64,000 bases of DNA from positions 310,001 through 374,000 of the forward strand of contig NZ_BQHJ01000001.1 of NCBI RefSeq assembly GCF_021603645.1, read 5' to 3'. Positions within the stretch are counted from its first letter, which is position 1. Every line of letters starts with the position of its first letter. This document shows positions 1 through 9,098 of the stretch, one piece after another. Position numbers and translations under genes: made by a program. Source of the stretch: Pseudomonas pseudonitroreducens (GTDB taxonomy: Bacteria; Pseudomonadota; Gammaproteobacteria; Pseudomonadales; Pseudomonadaceae). The notes under the pieces were generated by a model. It was not told the DNA's origin, did no database searches, and saw nothing but the letters and a program-made list of their open reading frames with translations.

Positions 1-195
1 AGGGTTGGCGAGCTGCGCGGCCAGTTCGGCACGCTGCCGTTCGCTTTCGGCCAGGCGCTGTTCCAGTTCAGGACCGGCGTCCGGTGCTTGGGCCGTTTCT
101 TGGACAGCGGTTTGTGCCGGTTGCTCCGTGACGGGCTCTTCGGCGAGGGCGGGCAGTGGCAGGGCGAGGCAGGCGAGCAGGGGCAAACGGCGCAT
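1..195 (-). CDS. Exported protein with coiled-coil start, partial (cut by left edge)
   Basis: The first 65 codons of a minus-strand gene are present; the rest lies beyond the left edge. The ATG at 195 follows a clear AAGGAG site 7 bases upstream. The N-terminus is a classical Sec signal peptide: MRR, then a Leu/Ala-rich core ending in PALA before EEPVT, so cleavage after about residue 18 is likely. After a Pro/Gln/Ala-rich linker a Glu/Arg/Gln-rich heptad-like stretch begins around residue 43 (ELEQRLAESERQRAELAAQ), which suggests a coiled coil. It lies 107 bp downstream of yciI on the same strand and may be cotranscribed with it. The function cannot be assigned from this fragment. Confidence 0.8.
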   Translation of the reverse strand, partial: MRRLPLLACLALPLPALAEEPVTEQPAQTAVQETAQAPDAGPELEQRLAESERQRAELAAQLANP

Positions 196-302
196 CGGGA
201 CTCCTTGTTCGATGACGTGCCGCCGTCCATGGCCTTCCCGGCGGTGTCCGGCTGCGATGCCCCGTGGCGCTCCGTGCCGCGGGGTGCAACGCTCGCGCGC
301 TG

Positions 303-602
303 TTAGGGCAGGACTTTCTTGAACGGCTTGACCACGACGTCGGCGTAGACGCCGGCGGCACGGTACGGGTCGGCGTCAGCCCAGGCCTGGGCGGCGGCCA
401 GGGACTCGAACTCGGCGACGATCAGGCTGCCGGTGAAGCCGGCAGCGCCCGGGTCGTTGCTGTCGATGGCCGGGTGCGGGCCGGCCAGTACCAGGCGGCC
501 CTCTTCCTTCAGTTGCTCCAGGCGCGCGATGTGCGCCGGACGGGTTGCCAGGCGGCGTTCTTGGGATGCAGTGATATCACGGGCAATGATCGCGTAGAGC
601 AT
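303..602 (-). CDS. yciI: YciI family protein
   Basis: A 99-residue protein beginning MLYAIIARD, the full length of a stand-alone YCII domain, a ferredoxin-like alpha/beta fold related to the dimeric alpha-beta barrel superfamily. The RPAHIARL segment holds the conserved histidine and DADPYR the conserved aspartate of the family's putative active site. The start at 602 lies one base after the stop of yciB, so the two genes are translationally linked; an upstream in-frame extension inside yciB is unlikely. The yciB-yciI pairing is conserved in gammaproteobacteria. The biochemical role of YciI is not established; a small cytosolic enzyme is likely. Confidence 0.9.
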   Translation of the reverse strand: MLYAIIARDITASQERRLATRPAHIARLEQLKEEGRLVLAGPHPAIDSNDPGAAGFTGSLIVAEFESLAAAQAWADADPYRAAGVYADVVVKPFKKVLP

Positions 603-603
603 G

Positions 604-1197
604 TCAGTCCTTGGGTTTTTCGCCGGTAGGTTCATCGTGCATGTGGCGGGCCAGGAATACACCCTGGCCGATCAGGAACAGCAGGGTCATGCCCAGGCTG
701 CCGAACACCTTGAAGTCCACCCAGATGCTCTGGAAGGTGAAGGCGACGAACAGCTGGACACAGCCGCAGATCAGGAAGAACAGCACCCAGGCGATGTTCA
801 GCTTCGCCCAGAGGGAATCGGTCAGGTTCACCGCGTGGCCCATGATGCGCTGGATCAGCGGGCGGTCGCCGATGAAGTGGCTGCCGGCGAAAGCCAGGGC
901 GAAGAGCCAGTTCACCACCGGCGCTTTCCACTTGAGGAAGGTCTCGCTGTGGAAGGCCAGGGTCATGCCACCGAACACCAGGCAGGCGGCGAGCGTCACC
1001 CACTGGCCCTTGTCCAGCTTGCGCTGCTTGATCAGCAGGGCGCCATAGACCACCACGGAAGTGGCGATCAGCACGGCCGTGGCGCTGTAGATCCCGCCGA
1101 CCGAGAAGCTCTGGCCGGCGAATTCGACGTTGCGCGGGTCGAGCTTGTAGACGATGAAGAAGAGGATGAGGGGAATGAAATCGATGAATTGCTTCAT
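604..1197 (-). CDS. yciB: Inner membrane-spanning protein YciB (septation protein A family)
   Basis: A 197-residue integral membrane protein starting [19 protein letters not shown], with about five hydrophobic segments (near residues 4-20, 45-65, 75-95, 118-140 and 150-172). Length and sequence fit the YciB/IspZ family, which is involved in cell-envelope synthesis and septation in enterics. The start at 1197 was chosen because the family begins at this MKQ; a reading-frame extension to 1269 has no support. The last residues are polar ([11 protein letters not shown]). It is the first gene of a yciB-yciI unit and is divergent from rnm at 1367. Confidence 0.93.
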   Translation of the reverse strand: MKQFIDFIPLILFFIVYKLDPRNVEFAGQSFSVGGIYSATAVLIATSVVVYGALLIKQRKLDKGQWVTLAACLVFGGMTLAFHSETFLKWKAPVVNWLFALAFAGSHFIGDRPLIQRIMGHAVNLTDSLWAKLNIAWVLFFLICGCVQLFVAFTFQSIWVDFKVFGSLGMTLLFLIGQGVFLARHMHDEPTGEKPKD

Positions 1198-1366
1198 TAC
1201 GGCAGCCAGAGCCCAGTTGAGCCGGCATAATACCAACCTGCGGGTGAACTGAAAGGGCCATCCGCCCAACGCTGCGTCATATCATGGTTTCAAGCGATTG
1301 CCGTGATCGTGTTGGCAGCAAAGCGTCTATACAGAAAGTTATCCCATCGCCCCACCTGGATACCGC

Positions 1367-2242
1367 ATGCGAGTTGACCTGCACTGCCACAGTACCGCGT
1401 CCGACGGACAGCTCAGCCCGACGGCACTGGTCGAGCGCGCCCACGGGCGCGGCGTGCGCGTGCTGGCGCTGACCGACCACGACACGCTCGACGGCCTGCC
1501 CGAAGCACGTAGCGCGGCACAGGCACTGGGCATGGAGCTGGTCGACGGCGTCGAGCTGTCCTGCACCTGGGGCGGAGCGACCATCCATGTGCTCGGCTAT
1601 GGTTTCGACGCCCAGTCGGAGCCGCTGGTCAGGGCGCTGGATGACCTGCACCGCGCGCGCTGGACCCGCGCCGAGGAGATCGGCCGACGCCTGGAGGCCA
1701 AGGGCATGCCCGGTGCCTTCGAGGGCGCGCGGGCGGTGCAGGCTGAGCTGGGCGATAGCGAGAACGCCCCGGCTCGCCCGCACTTCGCCGAGTTCCTGCT
1801 GCGCCAGGGGCACGTCAAGGATCGCGCCGAAGCCTTCCGCAAGTGGCTGGGCGCCGGCAAGCTGGGCGACGTCAAGCAGCACTGGCCGAGCCTTGCGGAT
1901 GCAGTCGGCACGCTGCGCGCGGCGGGCGCCTGGATCAGCCTGGCGCACCCGTACCAGTACGATTTTACCCGCACCAAGCGACGCAAGCTGGTGGCGGAGT
2001 TCATTGCCGCCGGCGGCCATGCGCTGGAAGTCTGCAACGGCCCGCAGCCGGCCGAACAGGTCGGGGTGCTGAGCATCCTGGTTCGCGAGTTCGGCCTGAT
2101 GGTCACTGCCGGCAGCGACTTCCACGGCCCCAGCGACTGGTCGGAGCTGGGCCTCTACCGGAGCGTGCCGGAAGACCTGCCACCGCTCTGGCCGCGCTTC
2201 GCCAGCGCCGAGAACGCCATCGGGATCAAGGAGACGCCATGA
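1367..2242 (+). CDS. rnm: PHP-domain 5'-3' exoribonuclease / nucleoside bisphosphate phosphatase (RNase AM, YciV/TrpH)
   Basis: A 291-residue PHP-domain metallo-phosphoesterase. The metal ligands are visible: HCHSTASDG near residue 6, TDHDT near 37, a histidine in SLAHPYQ near 195, and AGSDFHG near 246. The family (E. coli YciV/TrpH, renamed RNase AM) removes 5' nucleotides and matures rRNA 5' ends; relatives hydrolyse 3',5'-nucleoside bisphosphates. The stop overlaps the next gene's start by four bases (ATGA at 2239), so it is coupled to the YciO-family gene; this linkage next to a tryptophanyl-tRNA synthetase is usual for pseudomonads. The substrate is inferred from the family only. Confidence 0.9.
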   Translation: MRVDLHCHSTASDGQLSPTALVERAHGRGVRVLALTDHDTLDGLPEARSAAQALGMELVDGVELSCTWGGATIHVLGYGFDAQSEPLVRALDDLHRARWTRAEEIGRRLEAKGMPGAFEGARAVQAELGDSENAPARPHFAEFLLRQGHVKDRAEAFRKWLGAGKLGDVKQHWPSLADAVGTLRAAGAWISLAHPYQYDFTRTKRRKLVAEFIAAGGHALEVCNGPQPAEQVGVLSILVREFGLMVTAGSDFHGPSDWSELGLYRSVPEDLPPLWPRFASAENAIGIKETP

Positions 2243-2868
2243 GCCAGTTCTTTCAGATCCATCCGGAAAACCCCCAGGCGCGCCTGATCAAGCAGGCGGT
2301 GGAGATCGTCCGCCAGGGGGGCGTGATCGCCTATCCCACCGACTCGTCCTATGCGCTGGGCTGCCGCATCGGCGAGAAGTCCGCGGTGGAACGCATCCGC
2401 CACATCCGCCGGCTGGACGACAAGCACAACTTCACCCTGGTCTGCCGCGACCTGTCGGAGCTCGGCCTCTATGCCAAGGTCGATACCGGCCTGTTCCGCC
2501 TGCTCAAGGCGCATACGCCCGGCCCCTACACGTTCATCCTCAACGCAACGCGCGAAGTGCCGCGCATGCTGCTGCACCCCAAGCGCCGTACCATCGGCTT
2601 GCGGGTACCGGCCTGCCCGATCGCCCTGGCGCTGCTGGAGGAGCTGGGTGAGCCGCTGATGAGCGTCAGCCTGATCCTGCCGGGGGAGACGGAGCCGCTG
2701 AACGACCCTTATGAAATGCGCGATCAACTGGAGCACGTGGTCGACCTCATCATCGACGGCGGCTTTGGCGGCGGCGAAGCCTCCACGGTGATCGCCCTGA
2801 CCGACGAAGACCCGGTGGTCGTGCGGGTCGGTTGTGGCGACCCGGAGCCCTTCATGGTCAACGCCTGA
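2239..2868 (+). CDS. yciO: Sua5/YciO/YrdC-family protein (YciO type)
   Basis: A 209-residue single-domain YrdC-like protein starting MSQFFQIHPENPQ. It has the family core: GGVIAYPTDSSYALG near residue 28, the KHNFTLVC strand near 63, and TPGPYTFIL near 94, with TIGLRVP near 118. YrdC/Sua5 makes threonylcarbamoyl-AMP for tRNA t6A; YciO is a paralogue with weak or different activity, so calling it a t6A synthase would be too strong. The PTDSSYALG and KHNF forms match YciO rather than TsaC. The start overlaps the rnm stop by four bases, giving translational coupling. Confidence 0.88.
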   Translation: MSQFFQIHPENPQARLIKQAVEIVRQGGVIAYPTDSSYALGCRIGEKSAVERIRHIRRLDDKHNFTLVCRDLSELGLYAKVDTGLFRLLKAHTPGPYTFILNATREVPRMLLHPKRRTIGLRVPACPIALALLEELGEPLMSVSLILPGETEPLNDPYEMRDQLEHVVDLIIDGGFGGGEASTVIALTDEDPVVVRVGCGDPEPFMVNA

Positions 2869-2929
2869 GCACGCCCGGCGTGCTGGCTATACTCCCCCGT
2901 TCCATCGCCGAACCCGCGAGGTTGATCGC

Positions 2930-4144
2930 TTGACCAGCGTCGAATCCCTGCGTCGTGTGCTGTCCGGCATGCGCCCCACCGGGCGCCTGCACCTGGGGCA
3001 TTACCACGGTGTGCTGCAGAACTGGGTGAAGCTGCAGCACGAGTACGAATGCTACTTCTCGATTGTCGACTGGCACGCCCTGACCACCGAGTACGACGAG
3101 ACCGCCAGCATCCGCCAGCACGTGCGCGACATGGCCATCGACTGGCTGGCGGTGGGCATCAGCCCCAGCGCCGCGACGATGTTCGTCCAGTCCCAGGTCC
3201 CCGAGCACGCCGAGTTGCACCTGTTGCTGTCGATGATCTGCCCGCTGTCCTGGCTGGAGCGCGTGCCGACCTACAAGGAACTGCAGGAGAAGCTGGTCCA
3301 CAAGGACCTTTCCACTTTCGGCTTCCTCGGTTACCCGCTGCTGCAGGCGGCGGATATCCTGATCTATCGCGCCGGTCTCGTGCCGGTGGGCTCGGACCAG
3401 TTCGCCCACGTCGAGTTCACCCGCGAGATCGCCCGCCGCTTCAACCACCTGTACGGTGGCGAGGTGGATTTCGAGGACCGCGCCCAGACCGCCATCGCCC
3501 GCCTGGGCAAGAAGACCGGCAAGCTCTACAGCAGCCTGCGTCGGGCCTGGCAGGAGCAGGGTGACGGCGAAGCCCTGGAAACCGCCCGGGCGCTGCTCAT
3601 GGAGCAGCAGAGCCTGACCCTGGGCGACCGCGATCGACTGTTCGGCTACCTCGAAGGCACCAGCCGCGTGCTGCTGCCCGAGCCGCAGACCCTCACCAGC
3701 CATGCGCCGAAGATGCCGGGGCTGGACGGGCAGAAGATGTCCAAGTCGCACCACAACACCATCGCCCTGCGCGATAGCCCGGAGGTGATCGAGGAGAAAG
3801 TCGCGCGCATGCCCACCGACCCCGCGCGCGTGCACCGTCACGATCCAGGTGAGCCGGAGCGTTGCCCGGTGTGGCAGTGGCACCTGATCTATTCCGACGA
3901 TGGCTGTCGCCAGTGGGTGCAGGAGGGATGCCGCAGCGCAGGCATCGGCTGCCTGGACTGCAAGCGCCCGCTGATCGAATCGATCCGCCACGAACTGGCG
4001 CCGATCCAGGCCCGCGCGCTGGACTACGAGGACAACCCCGAACTGGTGCGCAGCATCCTCGCCGAAGGCGCCGAACGCGCTCGCGAGGCGGCGCGGGAGA
4101 CGCTGGTGGAGGTGCGGCATGCGATGGGGCTGTCCTACCGATAG
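2930..4144 (+). CDS. trpS: Tryptophan--tRNA ligase
   Basis: A class I aminoacyl-tRNA synthetase of about 404 residues that charges tRNA-Trp. The HIGH-type motif appears as TGRLHLGHYHG near residue 18 and the KMSKS motif as GQKMSKSHHN near 270; VGSDQFAHVEFTREIARRFN is the usual tryptophan-pocket and adenylate region. The chosen start is TTG at 2930, with a purine-rich CGAGG about 8 bases upstream. The frame stays open further upstream, but that overlaps the YciO gene, and the next in-frame ATG (2969) would shorten the N-terminus close to the HIGH motif. It is longer than the canonical enzyme of about 335 residues because of an insertion around residues 180-240 (KTGKLYSSLRRAWQEQGD). Confidence 0.9.
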   Translation: MTSVESLRRVLSGMRPTGRLHLGHYHGVLQNWVKLQHEYECYFSIVDWHALTTEYDETASIRQHVRDMAIDWLAVGISPSAATMFVQSQVPEHAELHLLLSMICPLSWLERVPTYKELQEKLVHKDLSTFGFLGYPLLQAADILIYRAGLVPVGSDQFAHVEFTREIARRFNHLYGGEVDFEDRAQTAIARLGKKTGKLYSSLRRAWQEQGDGEALETARALLMEQQSLTLGDRDRLFGYLEGTSRVLLPEPQTLTSHAPKMPGLDGQKMSKSHHNTIALRDSPEVIEEKVARMPTDPARVHRHDPGEPERCPVWQWHLIYSDDGCRQWVQEGCRSAGIGCLDCKRPLIESIRHELAPIQARALDYEDNPELVRSILAEGAERAREAARETLVEVRHAMGLSYR

Positions 4145-4161
4145 GCAGCGCATTTGCTTCT

Positions 4162-4233
4162 TGTAGGAGCGAGCTTGCTCGCGAACCTGGCTCCGACGCG
4201 AGCGGTTGGTTCGCGAGCAAGCTCGCTCCTACA
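4162..4233. repeat. REP inverted pair (BIME-like)
   Basis: Two inverted 25-bp copies, 4162-4186 and 4209-4233, built on GTAGGAGCGAG and CTCGCGAAC with a short spacer. They form a long hairpin just after trpS and are exact copies of units seen elsewhere in this window. A related degenerate copy containing GTCCGCTCCTAC follows at 4262-4290. Confidence 0.9.
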
Positions 4234-4393
4234 GTAATGCCAGGGCCGTATCGCGCTGGAAGCCGATCGCGGACAGAGTCCGCTCCTACGCACAGGCGTG
4301 CCGAGTGCGCTGCGAATCCGCCAAAAGCCCCTCGCACGGCTGGCAAAAGCAGGGATAATGCCGCTTTCCCCCCCTGAGCCTGACGAGTGGCCG

Positions 4394-5410
4394 ATGAGTG
4401 ACCTGACCGAGCCGGAAGCCCCTGCCGCCGCCCCTGAATACCAGGTGCCGGTGCAGCTGGCGCTCGTCTACGGCGAGGCCCTGACGGAGATGCCGCAGGA
4501 CCTGTACATCCCGCCGGATGCCCTGGAAGTCTTCCTCGAAGCCTTCGAGGGCCCGCTCGACCTGCTGCTCTACCTGATCCGCAAGCAGAACATCAACATC
4601 CTCGACATTCCGGTTGCGGAGATCACCCGCCAGTACATGGGCTACGTCGAGCTGATGAAGTCGGTGCGCCTGGAGCTGGCCGCCGAGTATCTGGTGATGG
4701 CCGCCATGCTCGCCGAGATCAAGTCGCGCATGCTGCTGCCGCGCTCGGCCGAGGCCGAGGAGGAAGAGGACGACCCGCGTGCCGAGCTGATTCGTCGCCT
4801 GCAGGAATACGAACGCTTCAAGAAGGCTGCCGAGGACCTCGACGAGCTGCCGCGCCTGGGCCGTGACTACGTGGTGCCGACCATCGCTGCGCCGGATGCG
4901 CGGGCGCGCCGGTTGCTGCCGGAAGTCGACATGCAGGAGCTGATGCTGTGCATGGCCGAGGTGCTGCGCCGCGCCGACCTGTTCGAGAGCCACCAGGTCA
5001 CCCGCGAGATGCTCTCTACCCGCGAGCGCATGAGCGAGATTCTCGAACGCCTGAAGGGCGAGGGTTTCGTGCCATTCATCACGCTGTTCCGGGTCGAGGA
5101 AGGCAAGCTTGGCGTGGTGGTGACCTTCATGGCGGTGCTGGAGCTGGTCAAGGAACAACTGGTGGAGTTGGTGCAGAACGAAGCTTTCGCCCCCATCCAC
5201 GTGCGCGCCCGCAGCGAAGTGCAGGAAGGCGCCGCGCGCTTCGGCGAAGCGTCGGAGGAGGTGCTGGAAGAAGGCGACGAAGACGTCTTCGAACCCCGCG
5301 AGGAAGCACCGGCCGAGCTGACCTTCGAGGATGGCCATTTCGATGGTCCGGAGGACGAGTCGACGCTCGATCAGGAACTGGACGGCGAGCCGGAAGAAGA
5401 GCCGCGCTGA
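4394..5410 (+). CDS. scpA: Segregation and condensation protein A (condensin kleisin)
   Basis: A 338-residue kleisin that bridges the SMC heads together with ScpB and helps compact and segregate the nucleoid. The N-terminal kleisin signature FEGPLDLLLYLIRKQNINILDIPVAEITRQYMGY-like segment lies near residues 50-82 (FEGPLDLLLYLI...DIPVAEIT), followed by ELAAEYLVMAAMLAEIKSRMLLP near 94. The C-terminal winged helix (VPFITLFRVEEGKLGVVVTFMAVLEL) is near 230-255, and a long acidic tail ends the protein. The start at 4394 (MSDLTEPE) is preferred; in-frame codons upstream run back into the REP region. scpB follows after 83 bp. Confidence 0.92.
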   Translation: MSDLTEPEAPAAAPEYQVPVQLALVYGEALTEMPQDLYIPPDALEVFLEAFEGPLDLLLYLIRKQNINILDIPVAEITRQYMGYVELMKSVRLELAAEYLVMAAMLAEIKSRMLLPRSAEAEEEEDDPRAELIRRLQEYERFKKAAEDLDELPRLGRDYVVPTIAAPDARARRLLPEVDMQELMLCMAEVLRRADLFESHQVTREMLSTRERMSEILERLKGEGFVPFITLFRVEEGKLGVVVTFMAVLELVKEQLVELVQNEAFAPIHVRARSEVQEGAARFGEASEEVLEEGDEDVFEPREEAPAELTFEDGHFDGPEDESTLDQELDGEPEEEPR

Positions 5411-5493
5411 ACCGCCAGCGTTGCCCTGGCGGCGCGCTTTGAGTAGCTTTCCCGCCTGAACGGCCCATCCTTCTATCTGACCCGAGCGCTCCG

Positions 5494-6534
5494 ATGAACC
5501 TCTCCGACCCGCAAGAACTGGCGACCCTGCTCGAAGGCATCCTCCTGGCTGCCGGCAAGCCCATGTCGCTGGAGCGCCTTGGCGAGCTGTTCGAGGAAGC
5601 CGAACGGCCGGAGCCACAGCAGTTCCGCGACGCGCTGGCGGTGCTGGGGCTGTCCTGTTCCGGTCGGGCCTTCGAGCTGAAGGAGGTTGCTACTGGCTAC
5701 CGCCTGCAGGTGCGCGAGAAGTTCGCGCCGTGGGTCGGCCGTTTGTGGGAAGAGCGCCCGCAGCGCTATTCCCGTGCGCTGCTGGAGACCCTGGCGCTGA
5801 TTGCCTACCGCCAGCCGATTACACGTGGCGAGATCGAGGAAATCCGTGGCGTCGCAGTGAACACCCAGATCGTCAAGACGCTGATGGAACGCGAGTGGAT
5901 CCGCATCGTCGGCTACCGCGAAGTCCCCGGCCGCCCGGCCATGCTCGCCACCACCCGGACCTTCCTCGACTACTTCAACCTGAAGAGCCTGGAGGAGTTG
6001 CCGCCGCTGGCCGAGCTGAAGCTGATGGAGCCCGAGCCGCAGCCGATCCTCGAGGACATGGCGCCGGTCGCCAGCCTGCCGAGCCCCGAGGAATACGACG
6101 AGGACTACATTCCGCCGTCCCTGCAGGCCCTGGCCGACCAGGCGGTGCGTGATGCCGGCGAGGAGCCGGAGCCCGCGCCGCCGGAAGAGCCGAAGGAAGA
6201 GACCAGTTTCCGCAGCCTGCTCGCCGAGCTGGACGAGATGGAGCAGGGCCTGAAAACCGACTTCGACGACCTCATCGACCGCCCGCCGAGTGACGACGAA
6301 GACAGCGGTGTGGATGCCGATTTCAGCGGCGTCCACGGCCTGCCCGAAGTCGCGTCCGACAACGAGGATGCCGGCGCTGCCGAGCATGCTGCGCCGGTAG
6401 AGCCTGCCGCGCTGCCTGAGCCCGCGCCCCAGCCACCGGCCGCCGCGCCGGAGGATGAGTGGGACGAGGAACGCGCGCTGCGCGAGGCCATGCGCGAGGA
6501 AATGGAGTTCAACCGGCTCAATCGCGACCATTGA
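5494..6534 (+). CDS. scpB: Segregation and condensation protein B
   Basis: The 346-residue partner of ScpA in the Smc-ScpAB complex. Two winged-helix domains occupy about residues 1-170: ATLLEGILLAAGKPMSLERL at the start, YSRALLETLALIAYRQPITRGEIEEIRGVAVNTQIV near 92-125 and GYREVPGRPAMLATTRTFLDYFN near 142-165. Beyond residue 185 the protein is unusually long, very acidic and rich in Pro/Glu/Ala, with no recognisable domain. The canonical protein is about 180-200 residues, so this Pseudomonas-type extension nearly doubles it. It is the second gene of the scpAB pair. Confidence 0.93.
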   Translation: MNLSDPQELATLLEGILLAAGKPMSLERLGELFEEAERPEPQQFRDALAVLGLSCSGRAFELKEVATGYRLQVREKFAPWVGRLWEERPQRYSRALLETLALIAYRQPITRGEIEEIRGVAVNTQIVKTLMEREWIRIVGYREVPGRPAMLATTRTFLDYFNLKSLEELPPLAELKLMEPEPQPILEDMAPVASLPSPEEYDEDYIPPSLQALADQAVRDAGEEPEPAPPEEPKEETSFRSLLAELDEMEQGLKTDFDDLIDRPPSDDEDSGVDADFSGVHGLPEVASDNEDAGAAEHAAPVEPAALPEPAPQPPAAAPEDEWDEERALREAMREEMEFNRLNRDH

Positions 6535-6724
6535 GTTCCATTCAGCGGCGTTTTCCAGCCGTTCGGTGATTGACTTCCGCCTTCGGCGCGACGACCTTAT
6601 GTGCCGCGTTTGCAAGGCGCAGGCGGCAACACCCGGGGATGCCGCCCGATCAACCGCCCTGACGACGTCTCTCGACAACATTCCACAGTGACCTGGCGCC
6701 TCGCGCAGGCCGCTGAGTACCCAT

Positions 6725-9037
6725 ATGAAAAGAACTCCAATCAGCCGTATCTGCTGGCTCGGCCTTCTGCTGGGCCTGAGCAGCGCTTCGCTTTCCGCCG
6801 CCCAGGCGCCTGCCGCCGCACCCGCCGTGCCGCTGGCCGGCCAGTCCAAGGAAGTCTTCCTCGACAGCCTGATGCAGCGCATGACGCTGGAAGAGAAGAT
6901 TGGCCAGCTGCGCCTGGTCAGTGTCGGGCCGGACCATCCCAAGCCGGTATTGCTGAAGGAAATCGCCGAGGGCACCACCGGCGCGGTGTTCAACACCGTG
7001 GTCCGTCCGGGTATCCGCGACCTGCAGGACGCGGCGATGAAGAGCCGTCTGAAGATTCCGCTGTTCTTCGCCTACGACGTGGTTCACGGCCACCGTACCG
7101 TGTTCCCCATCGGCCTGGGCCTGGCGGCAAGCTGGGACCTCGCCGCCATCGAACGCAGCGCCCGCGTCTCGGCCATCGAGGCCAGCGCCGACGGCCTCAA
7201 CCTGACCTATTCGCCCACCGTCGACATCGCCCGCGATCCACGCTGGGGTCGAGTCTCCGAAGGCTTCGGCGAAGATGCCTGGCTGACCAGCAAGGTCGCC
7301 GCCGCGGTGGTCAAGGGCTACCAGGGCAAGGGCCTGAACCAGCCGCAAACCATCATGGCCGGGGTCAAGCACTTCGCCCTGTACGGCGCCGGCGAAGGCG
7401 GCCGCGACTACAACACCGTGGACATGAGCCCGCAGCGCATGTTCCAGGACTACCTGCCGCCGTACCGCGCGGCCATCGACGCCGGCGCCGGCGCGGTGAT
7501 GGTCTCGCTCAACAGCATCAATGGCGTGCCGGCCACCGCCAACAAGTGGCTGCTGCAGGACCTGCTGCGCAAGCAGTGGGGCTACAAGGGCCTGACCCTC
7601 AGCGACCACGGCGCAGTGCTGGAGCTGATCAAGCACGGCGTAGCCGCCACCGAGCGCGACGCCACCCAGGCGGCGATCAACGCCGGCGTCGAAATGAACA
7701 TGAACGACGACCTCTACGGCAAGCACATGCCCGAGCTGCTCAAGGCCGGGCTGATCAGCCAGGACGAGATCGACCGCGCCTGCCGCGACGTGCTCGCCGC
7801 CAAGTGGGACATGGGCCTGTTCCAGGACCCGTACCGTTACCTGCAGGGCAAGGACCCGGTCGACACCGACGCCGAAGACCGTCTGCACCGCGCCGACGCC
7901 CGCGAGATCGCGCGCAAGGGCATGGTCCTGCTGAAGAATCAGGGCGGTGTGCTGCCGCTCAAGCGTGACGGCGTGATCGCCCTGATCGGCCCGCTGGCCG
8001 ACAGCAAGCGTGATGTGATGGGCAGTTGGTCCGCCGCCGGCAAGGCCTTCCAGGCCGTGACCGTGCTCGAAGGCATGGGCGCCGCCACCCGTGGCCATGC
8101 CGCGTTGCTCTATGCCAAGGGCGCCAACGTCACCGACGATCCGGAGATCGTCAAATACCTCAACGAGTACAGCGATGACGTGAAGGTCGACTCGCGCAGC
8201 CCGAAAGCCATGATCGACGAAGCCGTCGAGAAGGCGAAGATGGCCGACGTGGTGGTGGCCGTAGTCGGCGAGTCCCAGGGCATGGCCCACGAGGCCTCGA
8301 GCAAGACCAACCTGCATATCGCACAGAGCCAGATCGAGCTGCTCAAGGCCCTCAAGGCCACCGGCAAGCCGCTGGTGCTGGTGCTGATGAACGGCAGGCC
8401 GATGGACCTGCGCTGGGAAAGCGCCAACGCCGACGCCGTGCTGGAAACCTGGTTCAGCGGCACCGAGGGCGGCAACGCCATCGCCGACGTGCTGTTCGGC
8501 GACTACAACCCGTCGGGCAAGCTGACCATGACCTTCCCGCGCTCCGTGGGCCAGGTGCCGATCTACTACAACCACCTGAACACCGGCCGCCCGTTCGACC
8601 ACGAGCACCCGAACAAGTACACCTCGCGCTACTTCGACTCGGAGAACGGCCCGCTGTACCCGTTCGGCTACGGCCTGAGCTACACCGACTTCAGCGTCTC
8701 CGAGGTGAAGCTGTCGGGCAGCAAGTTGAAGAAGGGTGACCAGCTGACCGCCAGTGTGACCGTGAAGAACACCGGCAAGGTCGCCGGCGAAACCACCGTG
8801 CAGCTGTACCTGCGTGACGTCGCCGCGTCCATCAGTCGTCCGGTCAAGGAGCTCAAGGGCTTCGAGAAGATCCTGTTGCAGCCGGGTGAGTCGAAGGTGG
8901 TGCAGTTCCCGATCCGCGAGGAAGACCTGCGCTTCTACGACAGCCAGCTGCGCTACGCCTCGGAGCCGGGCGAGTTCAAGGTCTACGTCGGCCTGGATTC
9001 GGACAACGTGAAGGAACAGAGCTTCACCCTGCTCTAA
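6725..9037 (+). CDS. bglX: Periplasmic beta-glucosidase, glycoside hydrolase family 3
   Basis: A 770-residue GH3 beta-glucosidase homologous to E. coli BglX that releases glucose from beta-linked oligosaccharides in the periplasm. An N-terminal signal peptide (MKRTPISRICWLGLLLGLSSASLSA) directs export. The TIM-barrel domain spans about residues 40-360, with the nucleophile aspartate in TLSDHGAV near residue 294. The alpha/beta sandwich domain follows, with the likely acid/base glutamate in GMAHEASSKTNL near 523, and a C-terminal fibronectin III-like domain spans about 660-770 (VKNTGKVAGETTVQLYLRD). It appears monocistronic: a 190-bp upstream gap separates it from scpB and a strong terminator follows. 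Confidence 0.93.
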   Translation: MKRTPISRICWLGLLLGLSSASLSAAQAPAAAPAVPLAGQSKEVFLDSLMQRMTLEEKIGQLRLVSVGPDHPKPVLLKEIAEGTTGAVFNTVVRPGIRDLQDAAMKSRLKIPLFFAYDVVHGHRTVFPIGLGLAASWDLAAIERSARVSAIEASADGLNLTYSPTVDIARDPRWGRVSEGFGEDAWLTSKVAAAVVKGYQGKGLNQPQTIMAGVKHFALYGAGEGGRDYNTVDMSPQRMFQDYLPPYRAAIDAGAGAVMVSLNSINGVPATANKWLLQDLLRKQWGYKGLTLSDHGAVLELIKHGVAATERDATQAAINAGVEMNMNDDLYGKHMPELLKAGLISQDEIDRACRDVLAAKWDMGLFQDPYRYLQGKDPVDTDAEDRLHRADAREIARKGMVLLKNQGGVLPLKRDGVIALIGPLADSKRDVMGSWSAAGKAFQAVTVLEGMGAATRGHAALLYAKGANVTDDPEIVKYLNEYSDDVKVDSRSPKAMIDEAVEKAKMADVVVAVVGESQGMAHEASSKTNLHIAQSQIELLKALKATGKPLVLVLMNGRPMDLRWESANADAVLETWFSGTEGGNAIADVLFGDYNPSGKLTMTFPRSVGQVPIYYNHLNTGRPFDHEHPNKYTSRYFDSENGPLYPFGYGLSYTDFSVSEVKLSGSKLKKGDQLTASVTVKNTGKVAGETTVQLYLRDVAASISRPVKELKGFEKILLQPGESKVVQFPIREEDLRFYDSQLRYASEPGEFKVYVGLDSDNVKEQSFTLL

Positions 9038-9060
9038 GCGTCAACCGCTGCTGCAAACGA

Positions 9061-9095
9061 AAACGCCACGGCTGGTTCAGCCGTGGCGTTTTTCT
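9061..9095. terminator. Bidirectional rho-independent terminator
   Basis: A perfect 15-bp stem (AAAACGCCACGGCTG, 9061-9075, pairing with 9079-9093) with a 3-base loop and T-runs on both strands. It separates the convergent bglX and the membrane-protein gene at 9099. Confidence 0.95.
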
Positions 9096-9098
9096 TTG

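Noticed and set aside
6650-8608. Long open frame opposite bglX
   Set aside because: It runs antisense to a complete GH3 enzyme with catalytic motifs; GC-rich codon usage creates such frames. No family motif or ribosome site.
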